Notes: generated from the sequence alone by a model not told the origin. DNA of 39,733 bases from Longilinea sp035560795 (GCA_035560795.1 DATMYV010000023.1:1-39733); one strand, 5' to 3'. Counted from the stretch's first letter, positions 27,248 through 34,260 are shown. Numbers and translations: made by a program.

Positions 27248-28009
27248 CTAGAACAGGGATAATTGCGTCGGTTTTGCATCCTCTGAATCGTCATCCTTCG
27301 GCAACATCGGTTCGGTTTGCGCGGGCAGCGGCTCTGAAGGTGTAACCAGGTCCAGCAGCGATTGTTGTTCCGGTTGCTGCACGGGGGTCAGATTCAAAGA
27401 AGCAGCATTTGACGTTGCCGCCATTGGTGGGATGCGCCCCTGCTGAGCTTTTTTAGCCTGTTGGATAAATTCAGGCAGGTGCGAAAAATCGCTCAACACG
27501 GTTTCCTTAAGCGAGGGCTGATGCAACGCCGCTGCTGGATGGTACATGGCCACCACCAGAAGGCCGTTGACCCAGGTGGCCTTGCCGTGAGTGCTGCTGA
27601 TTTTGGCGTTGGGGAGAAAATGAGCCATTGAATAACGCCCAAGCGTGACAATTACGGTGGGATTCAAAGCCTCGATCTGGCGTTCCAGATAGCCTTTGCA
27701 CGCGGCCAGTTCATCCGGTAAAGGATCACGATTGCCAGGCGGCCGGCATTTGACTACATTCGTAATGAAGACGTCTTCCCGCGTCACACTGGCGCTCGCC
27801 AGCAGGTCGTCCAGGAACTTGCCAGCCTGGCCAACAAACGGCAGCCCTTGTTCATTTTCATAAAAACCAGGACCTTCACCGATGAACATCAATTCGACTT
27901 TATCCGGTCCCTGTCCTGGGACGGCTTTCTTGCGCGAGAGATGCAGGTTGCATTTCTGGCAAACCGATACCTGCGCCGCGACTTCCCTCATGACTTCAGT
28001 AGAATTCAT
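27248..28009 (-). CDS. Family 4 uracil-DNA glycosylase with C-terminal clamp-binding motif
   Basis: A 253-residue DNA repair enzyme that removes uracil from DNA. Four cysteines typical of the 4Fe-4S family-4 enzymes are at residues 17, 20, 88 and 104 (C-x2-C, then V-K-C-R-P-P-G-N-R-D-P and C). The active-site loop G-E-G-P-G-F-Y-E (44-51) differs from the usual G-E-A-P-G by one residue, and the uracil-site H-P-A-A-A is at 157-161. The core ends near residue 190. A Gln/Pro-rich, probably unstructured tail of ~65 residues follows and ends in Q-L-S-L-F (249-253), the sliding-clamp consensus. The ATG at 28009 has GGAGGT six bases upstream; the frame continues to an ATG at 28048, but that form would overlap rimI. 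Confidence 0.9.
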   Translation of the reverse strand: MNSTEVMREVAAQVSVCQKCNLHLSRKKAVPGQGPDKVELMFIGEGPGFYENEQGLPFVGQAGKFLDDLLASASVTREDVFITNVVKCRPPGNRDPLPDELAACKGYLERQIEALNPTVIVTLGRYSMAHFLPNAKISSTHGKATWVNGLLVVAMYHPAAALHQPSLKETVLSDFSHLPEFIQQAKKAQQGRIPPMAATSNAASLNLTPVQQPEQQSLLDLVTPSEPLPAQTEPMLPKDDDSEDAKPTQLSLF

Positions 28010-28015
28010 CCTCTG

Positions 28016-28021
28016 ACCTCC
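28016..28021 (-). promoter_or_regulatory. Ribosome binding site fixing the uracil-DNA glycosylase start
   Basis: GGAGGT read on the minus strand, six bases before the ATG at 28007-28009. It excludes the longer frame beginning at 28048, whose extra residues are just the translated binding site and rimI overlap. Confidence 0.8.
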
Positions 28022-28025
28022 GCCC

Positions 28026-28541
28026 TTATGAGATTTTCTCGCTGGCATTCAGCAAGATGGTTAGCGCCTGCGGATCGAGCGGCCGAAGACTCAATAGAAT
28101 GGCATCCTCGCCGTTGTCGGCATAATAATGCGGGCGAATGCCGTCCTCAACAAAACCAAATCTACGGTAAAGCGCCTGCGCTGCCAAATTGTTTTTTCGG
28201 ACTTCGAGAAAGGCCAAAACCGCGCCGCTTTTTTGGGCTTCCAGCAAAGCATTCGCAAGTAAATGTTGCCCAATGCCCCGCCTACGGTATTCGGGATGCA
28301 CGGCCAGAGTGGCAACATGGGCTTCATCCAAAATCATCCACACCACAATCATTCCAATTATGCGGGTTGGAGCCTGGCTGACATCTTCCATTACCCAGGG
28401 ACGGGAGTGAATATTATCTTCGACTTCATAATGGTAGGAGCGTTCCGGCCAGGGCAAACTGAATGACATCACATCCAGGGCAAAAACCTGGCTGATATCT
28501 GCGGTTGTCATCGGTCTGAGAACCAATCCCGACCCGCTCAC
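28026..28541 (-). CDS. rimI: Ribosomal protein S18 alanine N-acetyltransferase-like GNAT protein
   Basis: A 171-residue GNAT acetyltransferase. It shows L-R-P-M-T-x-x-D near the N-terminus, F-S-L-P-W-P-E-R-S-Y in the RimI-specific substrate region, and the acetyl-CoA loop V-H-P-E-Y-R-R-R-G-I-G-Q-H-L-L (motif Q/R-x-x-G-x-G/A). L-E-V-R-K-N-N-L-A-A-Q-A-L-Y-R-R-F-G-F follows. RimI acetylates the N-terminal alanine of S18, and its gene usually sits beside tsaB and tsaD; the same pairing is seen here. The start is GTG overlapping the tsaB stop as GTGA, with GAGGAAAT upstream. An ATG ten codons later would delete the first strand, so GTG is preferred. A different protein substrate is possible. Confidence 0.87.
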   Translation of the reverse strand: MSGSGLVLRPMTTADISQVFALDVMSFSLPWPERSYHYEVEDNIHSRPWVMEDVSQAPTRIIGMIVVWMILDEAHVATLAVHPEYRRRGIGQHLLANALLEAQKSGAVLAFLEVRKNNLAAQALYRRFGFVEDGIRPHYYADNGEDAILLSLRPLDPQALTILLNASEKIS

Positions 28542-29206
28542 CCTGGAATTTCCTCGCCATAATGCAGGTAAATTGGCGCCAACGACACAATATCATCCAT
28601 TTTGCCGGATTGCCAGCGTTTCCAACCTAATTCGGCCAGAAAACCGGGGCGGCGCAGCGAATGGGCTGGAGAAATCAACAATGCAATCTTTTTCTTACGG
28701 CTGAACACCTGCCGCTCAGCGGCCGTCAGCTCGCCGCACACCAGCGTCGGTTTTTCAATCTGGTCTGCCAATGCCTCGGCAGTGGTCACCGTTGCACCGT
28801 CTTTTGCTACCCATTGCCCGCGGACAGCGTGATACCAACCAGCAGCCAGCTTGCCGCGTCCAGCCTGCAGCACACAGACCATCGGCAGTTCTCGGACCGC
28901 CTGGGCAGCTGCCAAGACATCCAGGGTTGGCACGCCCACAATCGGAATGCGAACTGCCAGTGCCAGTCCTTTGACCGCAGCCAATCCGATGCGCAATGCT
29001 GTAAAAGAACCCGGGCCAAGGGCTACTGCGCATGCCTTGAGTTCATCGGAACGAACACCGCACCGTCGCAGCAAATCCGCTATAGAAGGAGCCAATTCGA
29101 TGGTGTGATGGCTTTGTGACTGCCAGACAACCTCGCCCAATACCTGGGCGCCATCATAGAGTGCCAGCCCAACCCATTGGGTGGAAGTATCAACGGCCAG
29201 CAGCAT
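28538..29206 (-). CDS. tsaB: tRNA threonylcarbamoyladenosine biosynthesis protein TsaB
   Basis: TsaB (YeaZ) is the non-catalytic partner of TsaD in the complex that places threonylcarbamoyl on A37 of ANN-decoding tRNAs. The 222-residue length is normal. It begins M-L-L-A-V-D-T-S-T-Q-W-V-G-L-A-L-Y (the ASKHA phosphate-1 strand), has A-V-A-L-G-P-G-S-F-T-A-L-R-I-G-L-A-A-V-K-G-L-A (62-84), the diagnostic TsaB motif, and P-T-L-D-V-L-A-A. It starts one base after the tsaE stop and overlaps rimI by four bases, forming a tsaE-tsaB-rimI unit. tsaD, often next in such clusters, is not present in this window. Confidence 0.95.
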   Translation of the reverse strand: MLLAVDTSTQWVGLALYDGAQVLGEVVWQSQSHHTIELAPSIADLLRRCGVRSDELKACAVALGPGSFTALRIGLAAVKGLALAVRIPIVGVPTLDVLAAAQAVRELPMVCVLQAGRGKLAAGWYHAVRGQWVAKDGATVTTAEALADQIEKPTLVCGELTAAERQVFSRKKKIALLISPAHSLRRPGFLAELGWKRWQSGKMDDIVSLAPIYLHYGEEIPG

Positions 29207-29207
29207 A

Positions 29208-29702
29208 TTAGCCTCCGTAAACCCGCCGGCGGAATTCGTTCACCAGCGTTTCATAACGCGCACCATGGGGCGTGAAAACCATACCCCGTTGTTCTTCAGC
29301 CATCCAGCGTAAATCCACCCACAGGCAGGTCTGCGGCAGAGCGCTGCGGATACGGTCAGGCCACTCGACGACCAGCGCTCCATAATCCAACATCTGGTCT
29401 AAATCGAGTTCTTCCGCCTCCAGGGCGGATTGCAGCCGGTAAGCGTCCAGGTGATTTAGTGCATGCCCGTCCGGCCGGCGGTACAGGTTGCACAAAACAA
29501 AGGTCGGGCTCGATACTGCATCCAGCGAACCCCAACCCTGGGCGATGCCTTGAACCAGGGTCGTTTTTCCTGCTCCCAGGTCGCCGCATAGGCACACCAG
29601 GTCGCCAGGCTGCAACAGCGCGCCCAGACGCATCCCCACCCGGCGGGTCTGATCGGGGCTGCGGCTAAAAAATTCAACCGTAGAAGGATCCAGGATAGGC
29701 AT
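29208..29702 (-). CDS. tsaE: tRNA threonylcarbamoyladenosine biosynthesis ATPase TsaE
   Basis: TsaE (YjeE) is the ATPase that resets the TsaB-TsaD complex after each t6A modification. The 164-residue protein has the Walker A loop G-D-L-G-A-G-K-T-T (40-48), followed by V-Q-G-I-A-Q-G-W-G and V-S-S-P-T-F-V-L (the family switch motif), and a later L-D-L-D-Q-M-L-D-Y-G-A-L-V-V-E-W-P-D-R acidic helix typical of YjeE. The ATG has no Shine-Dalgarno sequence. A perfect TATAAT lies six bases upstream (29709-29714), which suggests a start at or near the first base of the coding region, as in leaderless mRNAs. Confidence 0.94.
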   Translation of the reverse strand: MPILDPSTVEFFSRSPDQTRRVGMRLGALLQPGDLVCLCGDLGAGKTTLVQGIAQGWGSLDAVSSPTFVLCNLYRRPDGHALNHLDAYRLQSALEAEELDLDQMLDYGALVVEWPDRIRSALPQTCLWVDLRWMAEEQRGMVFTPHGARYETLVNEFRRRVYGG

Positions 29703-29708
29703 GGAAAA

Positions 29709-29714
29709 ATTATA
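29709..29714 (-). promoter_or_regulatory. TATAAT -10 element placed six bases before tsaE
   Basis: On the minus strand TATAAT is followed by six bases and the tsaE ATG, with no ribosome binding site between. No -35 hexamer stands 16-18 bp upstream. This spacing is what a promoter for a leaderless message would have. The upstream MGDG-synthase-like gene ends only 30 bp before tsaE, so read-through could also supply expression. Confidence 0.45.
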
Positions 29715-29732
29715 CCCCCAATCCGGAAAGGC

Positions 29733-30872
29733 TTATTTGATAAACCCGGTCTGTTCTGCCACCAATCGGGCAATTTGCCGGGTGGCTTGCGGGCGGGCCA
29801 GTCGCCGCGAGGCCGCAGCGACCGCTTCACGGGATTGCGGATCCTGCAGCCAGAGGCGCAAAGTCTGCACGACCTGCTCCGGCTCGGGTGCCCAGACTCC
29901 AGCACCCTCGTCAACCACATAGCTGACATTGCCGTCTTCCTGGCCGGGTAAACGGCTGTACAGGATGATGGGCAAACCGGCGATAAAAGCTTCACTGATT
30001 GTGCCGGGACCAGCCTTGGTGACAATGATATCCGCCGCGCGCATCAAATCGGGCATATCCCGGACAAAACCGTATAACGCATGCCCTAAATTCCAATCGT
30101 GCATTTGCAGGCTGTTGAGTAAGGCTTCATTGCGCCCGCAAATGACGGCCAGAAACGCCGCCAGCCCTGCCGAATCAATCGCTTTAACCGCTGCACCCAA
30201 TGGACCCATGCCATCGCCGCCGCCGACCATCAGCACCACTGGCTGATCCGCCGGCCAACCAAACTTCTTGCGCAAATCGGCCCGATTGCCCTCTGCTGTT
30301 GTAAAGCGCGCAGTCACCGGCATACCCACCACCCGCACCCGTTCTGGCTGCAAGCCCATTTCCAGCGCGCGTTCTTTGGCAATTTCGGTGGGAACAATCA
30401 CCAGGTTGGCCCGCGGGTTGAACCAGGCAGCGTGGGTCGAGACCAAATCGGTCACCACGGTCATGAATGGCCGGCGATCGCGTCCCATCGCCCAAACGAT
30501 CGGGATATTTGGCAGTTGGTGGACGGAAACCACCAGATCGCTGGGATGTTCGCGCAGCAGACGCTGCAGGGATGTGCGGACATAAGGCCAAACCGCGTAA
30601 TACATATTCCGCACCCGCCGGCGGCCGTCAATCACGCGATAGCCCATGCCCCACATGCGCGGAAGGCGGGTCATCACCGGGTAGAAATCTGGAACATAAT
30701 TGAGAGGCCGCGGCGCATATTGCCGAAAAATATCCACCATTTCAGTGGTGAATTGCCCGGGAAATTCAAGGTTGAGAGCCTCGATGATTGCTTCAGCAGC
30801 ACTGCGGTGCCCGCCGCCCGTATCGGAAAATAGAAACAGGATGTGCGGCTTATTGGCCGGGGTTTGAGCCAT
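29733..30872 (-). CDS. MGDG-synthase-family (GT28) glycolipid glycosyltransferase
   Basis: A 379-residue GT-B enzyme related to plant monogalactosyldiacylglycerol synthase, bacterial processive UgtP and MurG. The N-terminus has L-F-L-F-S-D-T-G-G-G-H-R-S-A-A-E-A-I (about 12-29), the glycine-rich loop with histidine common to this family. The rest shows V-V-T-D-L-V-S-T-H-A-A-W-F-N-P, P-T-E-I-A-K-E-R-A-L-E-M-G, then the C-terminal donor site L-M-V-G-G-G-D-G-M-G and V-T-K-A-G-P-G-T-I-S-E-A-F-I-A-G-L-P (the motif that binds the nucleotide sugar). It probably glycosylates diacylglycerol in the membrane. AAAGGAAA precedes the ATG, and the gene overlaps the DUF951 gene by 23 bp. The sugar added is not known. 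Confidence 0.88.
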   Translation of the reverse strand: MAQTPANKPHILFLFSDTGGGHRSAAEAIIEALNLEFPGQFTTEMVDIFRQYAPRPLNYVPDFYPVMTRLPRMWGMGYRVIDGRRRVRNMYYAVWPYVRTSLQRLLREHPSDLVVSVHQLPNIPIVWAMGRDRRPFMTVVTDLVSTHAAWFNPRANLVIVPTEIAKERALEMGLQPERVRVVGMPVTARFTTAEGNRADLRKKFGWPADQPVVLMVGGGDGMGPLGAAVKAIDSAGLAAFLAVICGRNEALLNSLQMHDWNLGHALYGFVRDMPDLMRAADIIVTKAGPGTISEAFIAGLPIILYSRLPGQEDGNVSYVVDEGAGVWAPEPEQVVQTLRLWLQDPQSREAVAAASRRLARPQATRQIARLVAEQTGFIK

Positions 30873-31062
30873 CAGTTTCCTTTGGTACGATTTTTTTCAA
30901 GCGCCGTGCAAGTTCGCGGCGGGAAAGCAGCACCCGTCTTTTACACTGGCAGCATTCCAGGCCAATATCTGCGCCCAGCCGCACCACCTGCCAGTCAAAA
31001 CTGCCGCATGGATGCGCTTTGCGCAGCCGGACGATGTCATTAAGGGCTAATTCGGGGAGCAC
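30850..31062 (-). CDS. DUF951 family small protein
   Basis: A 70-residue protein of the DUF951 family, recognised from L-N-D-I-V-R-L-R-K-A-H-P-C-G-S near the start, W-Q-V-V-R-L-G-A-D-I-G-L-E-C, and C-C-Q-C-K-R-R-V-L-L-S-R-R-E-L-A-R-R-L-K-K-I-V. The C-x-C-type cysteines and the early cysteine suggest a zinc-binding fold. The family's function is unknown to me. The start is GTG with no ribosome binding site, and an extended -10 TATAAT lies six bases upstream, so it may be leaderless. It overlaps the next gene by 23 bp, so the two are coupled. It is small but clearly real because of the family match. Confidence 0.85.
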   Translation of the reverse strand: MLPELALNDIVRLRKAHPCGSFDWQVVRLGADIGLECCQCKRRVLLSRRELARRLKKIVPKETDGSNPGQ

Positions 31063-31068
31063 GCCAGG

Positions 31069-31090
31069 ATTATACCACCCATGTTATAAT
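31069..31090. promoter_or_regulatory. Back-to-back extended -10 promoters (divergent)
   Basis: On the plus strand TGTTATAAT (31082-31090) is a perfect extended -10; on the minus strand TGGTATAAT (31077-31069) is another. Only four bases separate the two, giving a near-symmetric element. The plus promoter would serve the site-2 protease gene (ATG at 31146); the minus one would serve DUF951 at 31062. Neither has a clear -35 box, as expected for extended -10 promoters. Confidence 0.6.
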
Positions 31091-31145
31091 CCCCTTCGGG
31101 TCGTCTTTCATTATATAGACTGCGCTTCAATCCATCAGAGGTTAA

Positions 31146-31799
31146 ATGTTCGGATCCGGCATTACCCCTGCTTTAATTTTTACCCGTATCATTACATTAA
31201 TGATTGCCTTCACCGTGCATGAATTTTCCCATGCGCTCACTGCTTACCGCCTGGGGGATGATACCCCGCGCATACAGGGGCGGCTTACCCTCAATCCCAT
31301 TGCCCACCTGGACCTGGTGGGATCGATCATGCTGCTTTTTGTCGGGTTTGGTTGGGCCAAACCGGTGGAAATCAACCCCTATGCCGTGACGCGGCGTTCT
31401 TCCGCCGGCGTCATGTGGGTTTCACTGGCCGGGCCGCTTTCGAACCTGTTGATGGCTGTCATCGCAGCCATCCCGCTGCGCTTCCATTGGGTGAGCTTTA
31501 CGCCTGGCTCCGACATCATTCCGTCGCTATATTCGTTTCTATACCAGTTTATGGCCATCAACCTGGTGTTGATGCTTTTCAATCTCATTCCCATCTCCCC
31601 ATTGGATGGCGAAAAAATTGCCGCCTATTTCCTTCCACCGCCATTGGACCGTTTTCTTGAACGCATGCATCCCTACGGTTCAATGATTTTGATGGCGTTG
31701 GTTTTTCTCGGTCCGCTGCTGGGTGTAAACGTAATCGGTTGGATAATGGGACCACCGATGAACACCATTCTTCAAATTCTTTTGGGAGGCCGTGCGTGA
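31146..31799 (+). CDS. Site-2 protease family (M50) membrane metalloprotease
   Basis: A 217-residue intramembrane zinc protease. The catalytic H-E-x-x-H is H-E-F-S-H (25-29) within the first helix, and the third zinc ligand is Asp154 in N-L-I-P-I-S-P-L-D-G (146-155). L-N-P-I-A-H-L-D-L-V-G-S (49-60) is the usual family element after the first helix. With about six hydrophobic segments and no PDZ domain, it belongs to the short YwhC/SREBP-like M50B group found in many Gram-positive and Chloroflexota genomes. It would cleave within membrane proteins; the substrate is not indicated. The ATG has GAGG seven bases upstream and lies 55 bases after the plus-strand -10 box. It is followed by the TyrA-like gene with a GTGA overlap. 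Confidence 0.9.
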   Translation: MFGSGITPALIFTRIITLMIAFTVHEFSHALTAYRLGDDTPRIQGRLTLNPIAHLDLVGSIMLLFVGFGWAKPVEINPYAVTRRSSAGVMWVSLAGPLSNLLMAVIAAIPLRFHWVSFTPGSDIIPSLYSFLYQFMAINLVLMLFNLIPISPLDGEKIAAYFLPPPLDRFLERMHPYGSMILMALVFLGPLLGVNVIGWIMGPPMNTILQILLGGRA

Positions 31800-32776
31800 C
31801 CATTAATTTTACGATTCTCGGTTTGGGTCAGGTCGGCGCTTCCTTGGGCCTGGCGCTAAAGGAACACAAGGACAAAATATACCGGACCGGTTCTGACCGC
31901 GAACCGATTACCGCCCAACGCGCGCAGAAAATGGGCGCGGTTGACCATATCGCTTACAACCTGTCCTCGGCCGTTGAAAAAGCGGATGTTGTGGTCCTGG
32001 CGCTGCCCGTAGATCAGATCCGGGAAACGCTAGAATTTATTGGCCCGGTTTGCCGCCCGGGAACCGTTATTATCGATACATCGCCGATGAAATCAGCCGT
32101 CGCTGCCTGGGCGCAAGAATTGCTGCCGGAAGAACGCTATCTGATCTCCATGACACCCACAATCAATCCGGAATACCTAGAGGAAGCAGCGACAGGTATT
32201 GATGCGGTTCATGCGGATCTGTTCAACAAGAGTCTCATGGTCATTTCCAATGAGCCTTCCACCCATCCAGATGCTGTCAAACTGGCAGCCGATATTGCCC
32301 ATCTTGCCGGTGCGCGCGTTTATTTTGCTGAAGCAGCCGAGATGGACGGCCTGTTGGCCGCCAACGATTTACTACCCAAATTGGCATCCGTTGGTCTGCT
32401 CTCAGCCATTGCCAACCAGCCTTCCTGGCGGGAAGGCCAGCGCTTGGCTGGGCGCTCTTTTGCCCAAGCCACCATGCCAGCCCAGTTGTTGGACGGTTCT
32501 GCCACGTTGGGGAAAATCACCCTGGCAAACCGCGATAACACGCTTCGGGTGTTGACCGACCTGATTGGCAGCCTGCAACTGATCCGCGAGTACGTAACCA
32601 ACCAGGACAGCGAAGGCCTGAACGATATGGCGCAGCGTGCCCTGGAAGCGCGGAAAGACTGGTATTCCCACCGCATGGCTGCCAATTGGGATGAATCTGA
32701 AGTACAAAAAATGCCCACGATCGGTGAAGTATTAGGCCGCCTCGTGGGAGTCAAACCGCGCGACAGGCGATCATAG
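31796..32776 (+). CDS. TyrA-family (prephenate dehydrogenase-like) NAD(P)-binding protein
   Basis: A 326-residue protein with the TyrA two-domain layout: a Rossmann domain starting G-L-G-Q-V-G (9-14), V-V-L-A-L-P-V-D-Q (66-74), and I-D-T-S-P-M-K-S-A-V (93-102), and an all-helical dimerisation domain. In prephenate and arogenate dehydrogenases the next motif holds the catalytic histidine (H-P-M-x-G); here the corresponding stretch reads S-M-T-P-T-I-N-P-E (118-126) with no histidine. It may therefore use another substrate or be a non-canonical TyrA. The GTG start overlaps the protease stop (GTGA) and has GGGAGG upstream; the frame itself opens at 31739, but the longer form is unsupported. Confidence 0.78.
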   Translation: MTINFTILGLGQVGASLGLALKEHKDKIYRTGSDREPITAQRAQKMGAVDHIAYNLSSAVEKADVVVLALPVDQIRETLEFIGPVCRPGTVIIDTSPMKSAVAAWAQELLPEERYLISMTPTINPEYLEEAATGIDAVHADLFNKSLMVISNEPSTHPDAVKLAADIAHLAGARVYFAEAAEMDGLLAANDLLPKLASVGLLSAIANQPSWREGQRLAGRSFAQATMPAQLLDGSATLGKITLANRDNTLRVLTDLIGSLQLIREYVTNQDSEGLNDMAQRALEARKDWYSHRMAANWDESEVQKMPTIGEVLGRLVGVKPRDRRS

Positions 32777-32786
32777 GCATTCGATC

Positions 32787-33062
32787 ATGGCGGTTTTTTG
32801 TTATATGGTCGAATGCGCTGATGGCAGTTATTACACCGGGTGGTCGACCGACCCGGTGCGCCGGGCTAGCCAGCATAATCACGGACACGGAGCCCGCTAT
32901 ACCCGCCTGCACCGGCCGGTCCATCTGGTGTATGTGGAAGAACAGCTGGATGTTTCCAGCGCGTTGAAACGCGAACGTTCCTTAAAAAACCTCAGCCACG
33001 CGCAGAAAAAGGCCCTGGCAGAACAAAAACCGCTTTCTGATCCTGTACAATGCAAGGCATAG
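32787..33062 (+). CDS. GIY-YIG nuclease-superfamily protein (UPF0213-like)
   Basis: A 91-residue single-domain protein. The GIY-YIG fold is shown by Y-M-V-E-C-A-D-G-S-Y-Y-T-G-W-S-T-D-P-V-R-R (6-26), where Y-x-Y-x-G-type tyrosines and the arginine helix are in place, followed by H-N-H-G-H-G-A-R-Y-T-R and L-K-R-E-R-S-L-K-N-L. Short solitary proteins of this type (YhbQ-like, UPF0213) are common and of uncertain role, perhaps in DNA repair or nuclease activity. The ATG lies ten bases after the TyrA-like stop. It has no strong ribosome binding site and may rely on coupling. The next gene's longest frame overlaps its end by 13 bp. Confidence 0.88.
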   Translation: MAVFCYMVECADGSYYTGWSTDPVRRASQHNHGHGARYTRLHRPVHLVYVEEQLDVSSALKRERSLKNLSHAQKKALAEQKPLSDPVQCKA

Positions 33063-33073
33063 GCAGGCTCTGG

Positions 33074-33622
33074 ATGGAGCGTTCATTTTCTGCTGGCTCG
33101 CGGTTTCGGCAATGCTTTTTTCTAATTTCGCTGATGGCACTGACCTGGCTGCTGGCTGGTTGCGAGACCACACCACCTATCACACCGGCTGTCACACAGG
33201 ATGCCACTGCGGAATGCAGCCTGACAAGTTTGACGCCCGTCGCCACATGGATGGGTATCCAGGACTCCGCGCTTCTTGGACAATTGACCTTAGCGAATTA
33301 CGCCAACCATCCATGTCCGCTGGCTGGCAATTTCGAACTCTCATTATTGGATGAAAACCTCCAGCCAATGGTTGTTAGCGATCAGTCCATTAACCAGAAC
33401 TTCTCAATCGTTATTCAATCCCAACAATCCTACCAGTTAACATTTCGCTGGCAAAACTGGTGCGGTCAAATTCCTGCTGGCGGATTGACGCTGCAGGTGA
33501 GGCTTTCCAATTCCTCCGCGGTTCTCAATGCCGCGCTCCAGGATCCAAACGGTCAACTGCTTAACGACACCCCAGATTGCACGGATGCCAACCAACCCTC
33601 GCGGTTGTTTGTGGGCATGTAA
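33074..33622 (+). CDS. Secreted lipoprotein, DUF4232-like
   Basis: A 182-residue protein from the ATG at 33074. It has a basic N-terminus, a hydrophobic signal segment (F-F-L-I-S-L-M-A-L-T-W-L-L) and the lipobox L-L-A-G-C, so it is probably lipid-modified and surface-anchored. The mature part has four cysteines, with C-S-L-T-S-L-T-P near the start, L-T-L-A-N-Y-A-N-H-P-C-P-L-A-G-N-F-E-L-S-L-L-D-E and N-W-C-G. This is the pattern of DUF4232-type domains (a cysteine pair and an N-x-x-x-x-C-x-L-x-G motif). An in-frame ATG at 33050 overlapping the GIY-YIG gene is possible but has no ribosome binding site. The function is unknown. A strong terminator hairpin follows 18 bp after the stop. Confidence 0.75.
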   Translation: MERSFSAGSRFRQCFFLISLMALTWLLAGCETTPPITPAVTQDATAECSLTSLTPVATWMGIQDSALLGQLTLANYANHPCPLAGNFELSLLDENLQPMVVSDQSINQNFSIVIQSQQSYQLTFRWQNWCGQIPAGGLTLQVRLSNSSAVLNAALQDPNGQLLNDTPDCTDANQPSRLFVGM

Positions 33623-33639
33623 TTATTTCTAGAAATAAA

Positions 33640-33669
33640 GAAGGCGGTGCAATATCATGCACCGCCTTC
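33640..33669. terminator. Bidirectional terminator between the lipoprotein and phosphoribosyltransferase genes
   Basis: A perfect 12-bp inverted repeat (33640-33651 with 33658-33669, stem GAAGGCGGTGCA, six-base loop) lies between convergent genes. On the minus strand it is followed by CTTTATTT, and on the plus strand by AAGTTTTC, so it can terminate both transcripts, better on the minus strand. Confidence 0.75.
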
Positions 33670-33693
33670 AAGTTTTCAGGTTCGTTGCCTGGA

Positions 33694-34248
33694 TCAATCG
33701 GTAAATACCGGCAGATGCCCCAACGCGATGATATCGCGCCACTTGGCCCGTTCGCCTTCCGTGAGGATGGCCGCTTCAACCGCCACAGTCGCGCCAGCAC
33801 GGTCGAGCAGCAGCCGCATGCCCTGCAGCGTGGAACCAGTGCTGATCACATCATCCACGATAATTACGCGTTTACCCTTGACGGTATCGCGGTCCTTTTC
33901 ATCCAGGTACAAAGTCTGCGGTGCGCCGGTTGTGATCGAGAGGGTCTCAGCCGTGATGGCATCTCCCATATACGGCTTGTAACTCTTGCGCAGCACAATG
34001 AACGGTTTGTTGGTCTTTTCAGACAGTGCATAGGCCAGCGGAATGCTTTTTGATTCAGCCGTTACAATCACATCGTAATCGATGGTTTTCAATTTTTCAG
34101 CCAGGGCTTTGGCACAAGCCTCAACCAGTTCAGTATCTCCCAGGATATTTAAAATCGCGATTCGGAGCCCGGGTTTGATTTGAAAAAGGCGCAATTCACG
34201 GTGCACGCCTGCAATTTCAATCGGATAAACGTCAGGTTTTTCAGGCAT
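33694..34248 (-). CDS. Purine phosphoribosyltransferase-like (adenine/xanthine type)
   Basis: A 184-residue type I phosphoribosyltransferase. The PRPP-binding loop is R-V-I-I-V-D-D-V-I-S-T-G-S-T (127-140), with A-E-S-K-S-I-P-L-A-Y-A-L-S (64-76) and V-L-R-K-S-Y-K-P-Y-M (85-94), resembling adenine or xanthine PRTases and some regulators of that family (PurR-like). It lacks a clear OPRTase or UPRTase signature. The reaction would be base plus PRPP to nucleotide monophosphate. The ATG at 34248 has TGGAGG six bases upstream, whereas the frame opens ten codons earlier without one. It is monocistronic, ending at the bidirectional hairpin. The exact base is uncertain. Confidence 0.8.
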   Translation of the reverse strand: MPEKPDVYPIEIAGVHRELRLFQIKPGLRIAILNILGDTELVEACAKALAEKLKTIDYDVIVTAESKSIPLAYALSEKTNKPFIVLRKSYKPYMGDAITAETLSITTGAPQTLYLDEKDRDTVKGKRVIIVDDVISTGSTLQGMRLLLDRAGATVAVEAAILTEGERAKWRDIIALGHLPVFTD

Positions 34249-34254
34249 CACCAA

Positions 34255-34260
34255 CCTCCA
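34255..34260 (-). promoter_or_regulatory. Ribosome binding site fixing the phosphoribosyltransferase start
   Basis: TGGAGG on the minus strand, six bases before the ATG at 34246-34248. This discards the ten-codon N-terminal extension of the open frame. Confidence 0.8.

Noticed and set aside
27242..27253. Perfect 12-bp palindrome TTCTAGCTAGAA at the end of the uracil-DNA glycosylase gene.
   Set aside because: Too short for a terminator, no T-run, overlaps the stop codon; a palindrome of this size is not surprising in a window this long.
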